Shown: positions 1 to 7,448 of the stretch, in pieces
How positions within the stretch are numbered: the first letter of the stretch is position 1
Layout: every line of letters starts with the position of its first letter
Source: Erysipelotrichaceae bacterium
Lineage (GTDB): Bacteria; Bacillota_I; Bacilli_A; Erysipelotrichales; Erysipelotrichaceae
DNA length: 8,044 nucleotides
Assembly (NCBI GenBank): GCA_900770275.1
Contig: CAAGJS010000161.1
Location: 1-8,044, forward strand
Direction of reading: 5' to 3'
Notes under the pieces: generated by a model
What the model was told of the DNA's origin: nothing
Seen by the model: the letters and a program-made list of their open reading frames with translations, nothing else
Databases searched by the model: none
Program-made: the position numbers and the translations under genes

Positions 1-11
1 GGAAAACATTC

Positions 12-608
12 ATGGCAAAATCATCGCATCCGAATCTTTTTGAAGACTGGCCGTCGCACTATTTCGAGACCGATAACATTTTTGAAAGAGAAGCAGCTCT
101 GCAGCAGAGGCTGCAGGCGTCCCCGGATCCCGCGGACGCAAGGCGGCTTGAAATACTGCATTTGCGCTATGGCACAGGAAAGCGTGAGCGTCCCGATGGT
201 TTTATGCGGGCATGGCTGATGCTCAAGGTCATGGCTTCCAATCGTTCCGGTTTGTCCATCAGTGCACGCAAGAAAGCGGAATTGTACTCGTATCTAGAAG
301 CCTTCGGACTTCAGGAAGACAGTGCACCGGATGATGTGCTGTCAGCGGAGTGGCACGACTTCGCCTGCCGCATGATTTACGCATGCCGCAATGATCGCAC
401 CTATCGGACGACAGGCTTTGGTCTGGTACCGGTCAGTGAAGAATATACGGATCGAAGAATTGCGGAAGACATTCAGAAGTGCTTCCATGATCTTCCCGCT
501 GCCTGCGGCTTTTTCGAATTGATTGAACCGCTGTACAAGGTTGTAGTGGAAGTCTATTGCGACGAAATTGAACATGGCAGCGACTATCTGAAACAGGCAG
601 GAAGGTAA
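12..608 (+). CDS. Uncharacterised cytosolic protein, first visible gene of the sensing operon (possibly DUF6553 family)
   Basis: This 198-residue protein has no signal peptide and no membrane segment, so it is probably cytoplasmic. I do not recognise a function. The central block (about residues 43-100, with RLEILHLRYG and then DGFMRAWLMLK) and a C-terminal acidic/aromatic helix resemble, from memory, the family of about 200-residue Firmicutes proteins called DUF6553; that assignment needs a profile search. No catalytic motif stands out. Residues 112-126 hold a W-H and C-C cluster (SAEWHDFACRMIYAC), which could be structural. The stop codon lies 8 bases before the response-regulator start on the same strand, so the two genes are very likely co-transcribed. 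This suggests, but does not prove, a link to the two-component system. The start at 12 is preceded only by GGAAAAC, a weak ribosome site, and the true upstream region is outside the window. No operon promoter can be seen. Confidence 0.8.
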   Translation: MAKSSHPNLFEDWPSHYFETDNIFEREAALQQRLQASPDPADARRLEILHLRYGTGKRERPDGFMRAWLMLKVMASNRSGLSISARKKAELYSYLEAFGLQEDSAPDDVLSAEWHDFACRMIYACRNDRTYRTTGFGLVPVSEEYTDRRIAEDIQKCFHDLPAACGFFELIEPLYKVVVEVYCDEIEHGSDYLKQAGR

Positions 609-616
609 CAGTTCCC

Positions 617-2200
617 ATGACATACAAAGTATTGCTCGCAGATGATGAAAACGACGTACTCGCCGTCATCCGAAGGAAAATTGACTGGGCAGCGCTGGGA
701 CTGGAAGAACCCTGTGAAGCGTCCAATGGCGTCGAGGCGCTGGAGCTTGCCGAAAAAGTACAGCCCGACATTGTCATGACCGACATCAAGATGCCCTACA
801 TGGATGGACTCGAGCTGGCTCGGCAGCTGCGCTCCCTCTATCCCGATATCCGCATCATTATCCTCTCGGGTTTTGATGAATTTGAATATGCCAAGGAGGC
901 AGTTCACCTCAACGCCGTCGAATATCTTCTGAAGCCGGTCGACTCCGAATACCTAACTTCCATCTTCCGCAAGATCACAGCATCGCTCGATCAGGAACAC
1001 GAAGAGCGCCAGAACCAGAAGCTTCTGGAACAGTATTACCAGCAATCGCTGCCCGTGCTGCAGGAAAACTTCTTCACCTCCCTGGTGCAGGGACATATTC
1101 CCCAGGAAGAGATCGCAAAATACTGCAGCAATTATCAGATTTCCCTTCCCGGACCGTATTATGCCGTCGCCATCTTTCACACCAGCTCCTCTGTCCTGCC
1201 CCAGGGCATGCAGTACATCCTGCTGGTGATGAGCGTACGAAAACTTGCCGAAGAAAAGGTCAGCGAACGCTGGCAGCCCCACTTCTTCAGCTTCCTCAAC
1301 AACCTTTGCATGATCGTATCGCTCAAAAACGAAGAAGAAATCCGCGATCTGACCGATGAACTGGACCGCTTCTGCCGCCTGGCAAAAAGCGCATTGCAGG
1401 CTACGGTCACCTGCGGCATCGGCCACCCCTGTTCCACACTGGCCGAAATACCGGACAGCTACAGCGGCGCACGACAGGCCGTCTCCTACCGCGTCATCTA
1501 CGGCAGCGGCCAGGCCATCAATATCGCCGAAGTTGCGCCAAAGGAATCGGAACTTTCTTCCAGTGCAAGCGACCAGGAACTGCAGAACGTCTTCAAGCAG
1601 ATGAAGCTCGAAGATCCCGAAGAGCTCAAGGAAGCCATCCAGCGCTTTCTCGACACCTCAATTCCACGCTCCTCCGTTGCGGCCTATCACCTCTTTATCA
1701 TGGAGCTGATCGGTCATCTTGGCCGCTTTGCCCGCGACAATGAGCTGGATCTTGAAAATTCATTCGGAAAGGATCCGACGACGATGGACCTTCAGACGCG
1801 CGGACCCGAGACGCTGGCATCCTGGATGACGGACGTCTGCCTGCGCATGCAGAAGGAGCTGAGCGGACACCGCCGCAGTTCCACGGAAAACATTGTTCTC
1901 AAGGCCAAGGACTATATCCAGGAACACTACAGTGATCCGGATCTGAATCTGAATACCCTTTGCAGCGATCTTGGCGTCTCAACGTCGTATTTTTCAACGA
2001 TCTTCCGCCGCGAAACCGGGCAGCCTTTCATCGGCTATCTGACCGAGTTCCGCATGAACAAAGCTGCGGAGCTGCTCATCTCCGGAAACGAGAAAACCTA
2101 CATCGTTGCGACCAAGGTAGGCTACAACGATCCCAACTACTTTTCCTACGTCTTCCGCCGCCGCTATGGCGTCTCACCAAGCAAATATAAAGGCAGATAA
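617..2200 (+). CDS. YesN-type two-component response regulator with AraC DNA-binding domain
   Basis: This 527-residue cytoplasmic transcription regulator is the partner of the kinase gene that follows. Residues 1-120 are a CheY-like receiver: the acidic pocket is D9/D10/E11, the phospho-acceptor is D56 (in VMTDIKMP), the switch serine is S84 (ILSG) and the conserved lysine is K106 (LLKP). A coiled linker (about 125-145) leads to a middle region (about 150-305) typical of YesN proteins, ending in a SGARQAVSYRVIYG-like stretch. Residues 425-525 are a double helix-turn-helix AraC domain ending in the signature VGYNDPNYFSYVFRRRYGVSP. The length fits the family (about 500-540). A GGAAGG ribosome site at 600-605 overlaps the end of the preceding gene. 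The next gene starts 5 bases after the stop. Known relatives activate carbohydrate uptake or utilisation genes. The targets here are not visible; no transport ATPase or permease gene lies in this operon. Confidence 0.95.
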   Translation: MTYKVLLADDENDVLAVIRRKIDWAALGLEEPCEASNGVEALELAEKVQPDIVMTDIKMPYMDGLELARQLRSLYPDIRIIILSGFDEFEYAKEAVHLNAVEYLLKPVDSEYLTSIFRKITASLDQEHEERQNQKLLEQYYQQSLPVLQENFFTSLVQGHIPQEEIAKYCSNYQISLPGPYYAVAIFHTSSSVLPQGMQYILLVMSVRKLAEEKVSERWQPHFFSFLNNLCMIVSLKNEEEIRDLTDELDRFCRLAKSALQATVTCGIGHPCSTLAEIPDSYSGARQAVSYRVIYGSGQAINIAEVAPKESELSSSASDQELQNVFKQMKLEDPEELKEAIQRFLDTSIPRSSVAAYHLFIMELIGHLGRFARDNELDLENSFGKDPTTMDLQTRGPETLASWMTDVCLRMQKELSGHRRSSTENIVLKAKDYIQEHYSDPDLNLNTLCSDLGVSTSYFSTIFRRETGQPFIGYLTEFRMNKAAELLISGNEKTYIVATKVGYNDPNYFSYVFRRRYGVSPSKYKGR

Positions 2201-2205
2201 ACGAT

Positions 2206-4017
2206 ATGGGGCGACTGAAACACTTACGATCCGCGCGGCCGCGCAGCTTCCGCACCGTCATCCTCATATCCTTTTCCACGGTTGCGATTGTAATGATGAC
2301 GATGTTCGGCGCCGTCACAATGAGCCTCATCAGCCGCAGCACACGTACCACTCTGCAGGAAGCGACGCAGAGCACCGTCTTCCAGGGCACTCTGAACATC
2401 GAAAACTATCTCTCCTCGATCCGCAGCACGTCCAACGCCATCTATTACGACGTCATCAAAAAAAGCGACCTCTCTGGCGACAGTATCAGCGACAATATGC
2501 AGCTGCTGTATGCGGCCAATTCCAATCAGATCGTCTCCATCGCCCTCTTCCATGAGGATGGAACGCTGATCTGCGAAGCACCGGATGCCGAGATGAAGCC
2601 CAACGTCGACGTGCGTGAGCAGGAGTGGTTCACCTCCGCCCTGGCCAGGGCCGAAAACATCCACTTCTCCCAGCCCCATGTTCAGAATCTGTTCGTCTCC
2701 CCTTCGCATACCTATCAATGGGTCATCACCCTTTCCACCGCCGTCGATCTGACGCAGGATGGAAAGGCGGAGCGCGGCGTCCTTCTGATCGATATGAACT
2801 ATCAGGCAATGGAGCAGCTGCTCGAAGAAACAAACACCGAACTTTCCAGCAGCTATCTCTATCTCATGGCCGATGACGGTACTCTGATCTATCACCCCTA
2901 TCAGTCACGAATCCAGGCGGGACAGTTCACCGAATCTACCGAGACATCCCTCCACTATCAGGATGGCGCCCACAGCGAAATCAACGAAGACGGTGAACAG
3001 ATTGTCATCGTCCAGACCGTATCCTATACGGGATGGAAGCTGGTCGGCGTCATTCCCCGCTCCACCCTGTCCTTCAACGAGCGGGAGACACGAAGCCTCA
3101 TCGTCATGATCGTTTCTCTGACGGTGCTGGCGCTGGTAATCATCAACCGCGCCCTTGCCCGCCAGGTATCGGATCCTTTGATCCGCCTCAACGATGCCAT
3201 TGCCAACATGGAAGGCGTCAACAACCTCCCACCGGAACTGTATGAAAACAGTTCCGCCGAAATCCAGGAACTCGGCGCCACACTGCACTCCTACATGGCA
3301 CAGATCAACCGCCTCATGGATGAGATGCGCAAAGAGGAAGAGGAAAAGCGCAAGTCCGAACTCGACGCTCTGCAGGCGCAGATCAATCCCCATTTCCTCT
3401 ACAACACGCTCGATTCCATTGTCTGGATGATTGAGGACGAGAAATACAAGGAAGCTGTCTTCATGATTACGCAGCTCGCTTCCTTCTTCCGCATGTCGCT
3501 GAACCGGGGCCACTCCATCATCCGCATCGACAACGAGCTGAAGCAGGCGGAAGCCTATCTCAACATTCAGCGCGTCCGGTACAAACAGTCGTTTACGGCG
3601 CAGTTTGATATTGAGGACAATATTGGTTCCTGCCTGATCGTCAAGCTGGTGCTGCAGCCGATTCTGGAAAATGCGATCTATCACGGCATCAAGGAGGCGG
3701 AGCAGGATGGGCTCATCCGCATCCACGGCTACCGGAGCGATGATGACATCTATATCGACGTATCGGACAACGGCTACGGCATGACGCCCGAAGAAGTAGA
3801 AAACATTCTCATTGAAACCAAGCGGCCCGCCGTCGAAAAGCACGGATCCGGCGTCGGCCTGATCAATGTCGATCGCCGCCTGCGTCTGCGCTTCGGGGAC
3901 AGCTATGGTCTCTCTGTGAAGAGTGAGCTGGACGTCGGCACAACGGTAACAATCCACATCCCCGCCATCGAAGCGACCGAAGAAAACATGGCGGCCTATG
4001 AAGGAGGCACACGATGA
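2206..4017 (+). CDS. YesM-type membrane sensor histidine kinase (dCache-like sensor, HAMP, HisKA_7TM-independent HPK7-type core)
   Basis: This 603-residue membrane kinase should phosphorylate the adjacent YesN-type regulator. Membrane helix 1 spans about residues 17-40 and helix 2 about 297-315. The roughly 255 residues between them are extracellular and look like a double-Cache sensor: repeated strand-turn patterns such as ALFHEDGTLI (113-122) and YLMADDGTLIYHP (219-231), and a closing TGWKLVGVIP (275-284). A HAMP linker (about 316-370) and a charged coiled coil (about 365-390) follow. The His_kinase motif is QINPHFLYN with phospho-acceptor H396. The ATPase has an N-box (LQPILENA, N489), a G1 box (DNGYGM, 521-526) and a G2 box (GSGVGL, 547-552), so the core looks intact. 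Start choice: ATG 2206, with only a weak AAAGG at 2189-2193, so coupling to the regulator gene is likely. The stop overlaps the next start (ATGA). Because the kinase has its own sensor region, the two downstream binding proteins could act as co-receptors or be independent. Confidence 0.96.
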   Translation: MGRLKHLRSARPRSFRTVILISFSTVAIVMMTMFGAVTMSLISRSTRTTLQEATQSTVFQGTLNIENYLSSIRSTSNAIYYDVIKKSDLSGDSISDNMQLLYAANSNQIVSIALFHEDGTLICEAPDAEMKPNVDVREQEWFTSALARAENIHFSQPHVQNLFVSPSHTYQWVITLSTAVDLTQDGKAERGVLLIDMNYQAMEQLLEETNTELSSSYLYLMADDGTLIYHPYQSRIQAGQFTESTETSLHYQDGAHSEINEDGEQIVIVQTVSYTGWKLVGVIPRSTLSFNERETRSLIVMIVSLTVLALVIINRALARQVSDPLIRLNDAIANMEGVNNLPPELYENSSAEIQELGATLHSYMAQINRLMDEMRKEEEEKRKSELDALQAQINPHFLYNTLDSIVWMIEDEKYKEAVFMITQLASFFRMSLNRGHSIIRIDNELKQAEAYLNIQRVRYKQSFTAQFDIEDNIGSCLIVKLVLQPILENAIYHGIKEAEQDGLIRIHGYRSDDDIYIDVSDNGYGMTPEEVENILIETKRPAVEKHGSGVGLINVDRRLRLRFGDSYGLSVKSELDVGTTVTIHIPAIEATEENMAAYEGGTR

Positions 4018-4958
4018 AAAAGTCACGCAGTATTGTCTTCCTTCTGCTGGTTGCCGGCCTTGCGCTGACAGCCATGATTTCCGGCTATCTCGCCGCCGCG
4101 GAGCCGCAGGCACCGGTGCAGCGGGAAGTGACGCTGATTCTTCCAAGTGCAGCGGATGAGCGCTGGTCCTCGTTCCGTACCGGTGTACGGGCGGCAGCCA
4201 GGGAGTATGACATTTCACTCACCATTCTCAGCACAAATCGGGACAACGAATCTTCCCAGATTGAGTCTGCCCTCGCCGCCGCTCCGGATGGCATCATCGC
4301 CAATCTCATCGACGACGCCAGCGCAAATCTTCTGAATAAGACTTCGGCTCCGACCGTATTGATCGGTACCCGCGGCTCCCTTGAGACCGGGACCCGGATT
4401 GCGCAGCTTTCGCTCAGTGCGCGGGCGGCAGGTGTCTCGCTGGCCCAGATAGCGGCTTCCGATTATGCGACGGCCGCGGATCGAAGAATCGGCATCGTTC
4501 TTTCTTCTAATGATTCTTCGGAATTAATTGAGCGGCTCGCAAGTCTCAATGAAGAACTGGCAAAGCACAACATCACTGCTGCCTGGATCCTCAAGGACCC
4601 CGGTCAGGCATCACTGACACAGGCACAGGACGAAGATCCTGTCAACGTTCTGATCGCCCTGGATAACAATGCGCTGGAAGCGGCAGCCGAGTACGCCGAC
4701 GCTCATCCGGAACAGATCAAGGGACTGTATGGCATCGGCATCTCGAATACCTGCATTTCCTATACGGATCAGGAAATCATCAGCCGCATGATCGTTCCCA
4801 ATGAATATCTCGCCGGCTTCCAGGCGATCGAGCAGATTGCGGCTTACTGCAGCGACCGTACGCCGCTGCAGGACGGTACGATTGATTACTCGATCATTGC
4901 CCATGCCAACATGTTTACCAGGAAGAATCAGCAGCTGCTGTTCCCGATCCGGCAGTAA
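4014..4958 (+). CDS. Secreted or membrane-anchored periplasmic-binding-like protein (sugar-binding fold, LacI/RbsB type)
   Basis: This 314-residue protein begins with a KK-S-R start and one hydrophobic segment (about 7-29) ending in AAAEP. The segment could be a type I signal peptide cut after A29, or an uncleaved anchor. There is no lipobox cysteine, unlike in the following gene. From about residue 38 it reads as a two-lobed sugar-binding fold: VTLILPSAADERWSSFRTG, then a PDGIIANLID strand-turn, then NVLIALDNNALEAAAEYAD, then an E-Y-L-A-G-F-Q-A-I-E-Q helix near the end. Residues usually seen in ribose- or galactose-binding members look replaced: VTIDR-like is VLIGTR (115-120), and the GVDG-like turn is GIGISN (240-245). 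Ligand specificity is therefore open. The start overlaps the kinase stop by four bases, with AAGGAGG at 4001-4007, which implies translational coupling. In Clostridium, XylFII, a binding protein encoded beside a LytS/YesN pair, acts as an extracellular sugar co-receptor. I infer a similar role here. Confidence 0.85.
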   Translation: MKKSRSIVFLLLVAGLALTAMISGYLAAAEPQAPVQREVTLILPSAADERWSSFRTGVRAAAREYDISLTILSTNRDNESSQIESALAAAPDGIIANLIDDASANLLNKTSAPTVLIGTRGSLETGTRIAQLSLSARAAGVSLAQIAASDYATAADRRIGIVLSSNDSSELIERLASLNEELAKHNITAAWILKDPGQASLTQAQDEDPVNVLIALDNNALEAAAEYADAHPEQIKGLYGIGISNTCISYTDQEIISRMIVPNEYLAGFQAIEQIAAYCSDRTPLQDGTIDYSIIAHANMFTRKNQQLLFPIRQ

Positions 4959-4966
4959 AGGAGGTG
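4957..4966 (+). promoter_or_regulatory. Strong ribosome binding site overlapping the upstream stop codon
   Basis: AAAGGAGGTG is a near-perfect match to the anti-Shine-Dalgarno sequence. Its first two bases belong to the TAA stop of the preceding gene, and six bases separate GGAGG from ATG 4971. It fixes the start of the MglB-like gene. It is much stronger than the sites of the regulator and kinase genes, so the binding protein is probably made in larger amounts than the signalling proteins on the same transcript. Confidence 0.85.
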
Positions 4967-4970
4967 TGAA

Positions 4971-5960
4971 ATGAAGAATTTTCTGGAAACCATTGCCATT
5001 GTCCCGCTGCTCGTGCTTTCGGGCTGTACACCTGCCGCCTCTTCCGCTCATGTACTGAACATTGGCATCGCGGTCTATGATGGCGATGACACGTTCATCT
5101 CTTCGATCACCAACGAAATCAGCCGCCTGGCAGAAGCGGACAATGTCCATATCACACTGCGGGCAGCCCAGCGCTCACAGCTGACCCAGAACGAACAGGT
5201 ACAGGATCTGATTGATGACGGCATGAACGTGATCTGCGTCAACCTCGTGGACCGTACAAGCACTTCGTCCATCATCAATGCGGCGATGAAAAACAACATT
5301 CCGATCATCTTCTTCAACCGTGAACCTGTTGAATCCGACATCGACCGCTGGGATCAGCTGTACTACGTCGGCAGCGATCCTGAGGAAAGCGGACGCATGC
5401 AGGGACAGATCGCAGCCGCCTGGATCCGCGAACATCCCGAAGCCGACCGCAACGGTGATGGAACTCTGCAGGTCTATGTGCTGGAAGGTGAACCTGGTCA
5501 TCAGGATACGATCCTGCGCAGCGAATCTTCACTCGCTACCCTTCAGGATGCCGGCATCCAGGTTGAAAAACTTGGTTACTCCATCTGTGACTGGAAGCGA
5601 TCCGAAGCCAAAGAAGAAGTCACCGATCTGATCAATGGGAACACGGAAACAGAACTGTTTCTCTGCAACAACGACGATATGGCAGCCGGCGCTGTCGATG
5701 CCTATGAAGCAGCCGGAATCCCTGCGGAACAGCGCCCGCTGATTGTAGGGATTGATGGAACAGCGGTAGGCTGCCAGCTCGTCAGGGAAAATCTGCTCAT
5801 CGGCACCGTATACAACGACTACCGAGGTCAGGCGGCCGCGATCTATCAGCTTGCCCAGGCTTTGGGCGGTGAGGGTGAAATGCCGCAGTTGGAAAACGGT
5901 CACTACATCACCCTGCCCTATCAGAAGATTACGATCGACAATGTGAGTGAGTTTGAATAG
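4971..5960 (+). CDS. MglB-like galactose/glucose-binding lipoprotein
   Basis: This 329-residue lipoprotein has a hydrophobic leader and lipobox LSGC, with C19 as the lipidated residue; a glutamate at position 6 in the leader is unusual. The body aligns by eye along its whole length with E. coli MglB. Counterparts of the sugar-contacting residues are Y36, D40, F42 (in VYDGDDTF), N116 (FFNREP), H177, D179 and R183 (EPGHQDTILR), W208, N234 (CNND), D262 (GIDG) and N282 (YND). The calcium loop is also present as D-x-N-x-D-G-x-x-Q at 159-167, with E228 as the distant ligand. I therefore predict binding of galactose, glucose or a close relative outside the membrane. MglB normally precedes mglA (ATPase) and mglC (permease). 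Here it is the last gene before a terminator, so it either serves a transporter encoded elsewhere or acts as a sensor for the operon's kinase. I leave the symbol empty because the role is not settled. Confidence 0.92.
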   Translation: MKNFLETIAIVPLLVLSGCTPAASSAHVLNIGIAVYDGDDTFISSITNEISRLAEADNVHITLRAAQRSQLTQNEQVQDLIDDGMNVICVNLVDRTSTSSIINAAMKNNIPIIFFNREPVESDIDRWDQLYYVGSDPEESGRMQGQIAAAWIREHPEADRNGDGTLQVYVLEGEPGHQDTILRSESSLATLQDAGIQVEKLGYSICDWKRSEAKEEVTDLINGNTETELFLCNNDDMAAGAVDAYEAAGIPAEQRPLIVGIDGTAVGCQLVRENLLIGTVYNDYRGQAAAIYQLAQALGGEGEMPQLENGHYITLPYQKITIDNVSEFE

Positions 5961-5970
5961 CGAAGAAATG

Positions 5971-6008
5971 AAACGCCTGCAGAAGATTGAACATCTGCAG
6001 GCGTTTTC
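5971..6008. terminator. Strong intrinsic terminator shared by convergent operons
   Basis: A 12-bp perfect stem is formed by AAACGCCTGCAG (5971-5982) and CTGCAGGCGTTT (5995-6006), with a 12-base loop that an A-T pair can shorten to 10. On the + strand the right arm runs into a TTTT tract (6004-6007) and ends the five-gene sensing operon. On the - strand the arm ends in TTT followed by CATTTCTTC, so it can plausibly also terminate the ABC operon, whose last stop codon (6013-6015) is only a few bases away. Confidence 0.9.
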
Positions 6009-6012
6009 CTAC

Positions 6013-6759
6013 TCATTTCAGATTGTAATGTTTCTTCAGCAGCCACCGTTCAGCGAAGTAGAAGACGACCGTGAACGCCGCCATGATCCAAAGACAGCGT
6101 GACATCCCCCAGAAGATAATATCCGGATCGGAAGAAGGCACGCGTGTGGTTATATCCGTCACCACCGTATAACCGGAACGCGCGATCACGCAAAACTGCA
6201 GCAGAGAAACCGCCACATACACAGCAATTCCAATCAGGACCGCATGGGACGAATCCTGGGACGCAACACTTTCCGACAGATATACAAGATAAACAGCGTT
6301 CAGAATTCTGACCACAACCAGCATCAGAAAGAGGACCAGATACTTTATCTCATCGAACTGCACGATAAGGTTAAACTGCACATTGCTGGTGGGAAAGAAA
6401 AACAGATACGGAACCAATGAAACAGCAATCGCAGCCAGCACCAGCAGGAAGGATGCCAGTCCATCGGCGAGCAGTTTCTGATCCGCAGACACCGGAAGCG
6501 TCATCTTGAAATAGGCATCCTTGCCATAGGTATCCTTCCAGAAGTTCTGAATGATGCGGATTGAAGTCACGACCACCAGAGCAATCATCAAAATCCCATA
6601 CGCGATCACCAGGATCGTACCGGCAATATCACCAGCCTGTGATCCGGAACTGTTGTTCGCTTCCAGCATGAGTCCTTCGATGACCAGGCACGCCAGAAAC
6701 AGCGGCCACATCGTCCGGAAACACTCCTTCAGCTGCCACTTCAGATATTTTCCGAACAT
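6013..6759 (-). CDS. ABC-2-type transporter membrane subunit
   Basis: This 248-residue integral membrane protein has about six hydrophobic helices (near residues 17-32, 47-70, 99-122, 138-160, 172-193 and 218-237). Between helices 2 and 3 it has a cytosolic stretch YGKDAYFKMTLPVSADQKLLADG. This 'TLPVS' segment is characteristic of Firmicutes ABC-2 permeases found next to YtrA/YtrB-type genes, and it probably contacts the ATPase. The start at 6759 is supported by AAGGAGG on the - strand (6767-6773) and lies 19 bases inside the end of the ATPase gene, so the two are translationally coupled. It is the only membrane subunit here and presumably works as a homodimer. The substrate is unknown; related systems have been linked to cell-wall antibiotic stress and envelope maintenance, not nutrient uptake. 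No solute-binding protein belongs to this operon. Confidence 0.88.
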   Translation of the reverse strand: MFGKYLKWQLKECFRTMWPLFLACLVIEGLMLEANNSSGSQAGDIAGTILVIAYGILMIALVVVTSIRIIQNFWKDTYGKDAYFKMTLPVSADQKLLADGLASFLLVLAAIAVSLVPYLFFFPTSNVQFNLIVQFDEIKYLVLFLMLVVVRILNAVYLVYLSESVASQDSSHAVLIGIAVYVAVSLLQFCVIARSGYTVVTDITTRVPSSDPDIIFWGMSRCLWIMAAFTVVFYFAERWLLKKHYNLK

Positions 6760-7448
6760 TTGAATTCCTCCTTGAACAGTTCTTCTACACTCATCTGTTT
6801 TTCTTCACGGATCCGATCCGCTTCCTCATGGAGAATGATCGTACCTTCCTTCAGAAAGATCACATCATCCAGAATCGACTCGACCTCGGCAATCAAATGT
6901 GTCGAAATCACGACGGCCGCATCCTGACTGTAGTTGGCAAGAATCGTATGCAGAATCGCATCCCGTGCCGCCGGATCGACGCCGCCGATCGGCTCATCGA
7001 GCCAGTATATTGATGCCCTGCGGCTCATGACCAGAGACAGCTGCACCTTATCGCGCATCCCCTTGGACATCTCACTCATACGCTGTGAGAAATCAATGCC
7101 CAGCTCCATCAGCAGGCGTTCCGCCTTTTCCCGATCAAAGTCAGCGTAGAAGTCTTCATACATCTGAACCAGACTTTCTGCCTTCATGTAGTCGGGCAGA
7201 AAATCCCGGTCCGGCAGATAGGCACACATTGCCTTCGTCTGTTCGGATGGCTTTCTGCCATCAATCAGGATCTCACCGGACGTAGGCGTCAATAAGCCGT
7301 TGGCCAGCTTGATCAGTGTTGTCTTGCCTGAGCCATTCGGTCCAAGCAAGCCAATGATCTTTCCCTTCTCGATCGAAAGGTCAATCGCATCCAAAGCAGT
7401 CTTATTTCCGTACTGCTTCGTCAGTTTTCTGCATTCACATATCGCCAT
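6741..7448 (-). CDS. ABC transporter ATP-binding subunit (YtrB-like)
   Basis: This 235-residue cytoplasmic ATPase should power the adjacent membrane subunit. Visible motifs are Walker A GPNGSGKT (36-43), a signature written MSKGM (127-131) in place of the usual LSGGQ, Walker B with IYWLDEP (D151, E152), D-loop GGVDP (155-159) and switch histidine H184 (ISTHL). The Q-loop position reads YLPDRD (78-82), with no glutamine. SKGM-type signatures and a weak Q-loop are, to my knowledge, common in exporters of the YtrB subgroup, so these are subfamily marks and not signs of decay. The C-terminus (about 205-235) is charged and helical. The gene overlaps the repressor gene by 14 bases at its start and the permease gene by 19 at its end. 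A GGAGG site (7455-7459 on the - strand) supports the start at 7448. Confidence 0.93.
   Translation of the reverse strand: MAICECRKLTKQYGNKTALDAIDLSIEKGKIIGLLGPNGSGKTTLIKLANGLLTPTSGEILIDGRKPSEQTKAMCAYLPDRDFLPDYMKAESLVQMYEDFYADFDREKAERLLMELGIDFSQRMSEMSKGMRDKVQLSLVMSRRASIYWLDEPIGGVDPAARDAILHTILANYSQDAAVVISTHLIAEVESILDDVIFLKEGTIILHEEADRIREEKQMSVEELFKEEFKCSENI

Noticed and set aside
953..1426. A 157-codon - strand frame inside the response regulator
   Set aside because: It is a shadow of a strongly supported gene and shows no domain or translation signal.
2224..2895. A 223-codon - strand frame inside the kinase sensor region
   Set aside because: It is antisense to a well-supported coding region and has no independent signals.
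2905..4218. A 437-codon open frame on the - strand across the kinase and binding-protein genes
   Set aside because: It lies antisense to two clearly recognised coding genes, has no ribosome site or recognisable family, and its residue bias is what antisense frames of GC-rich codons give.
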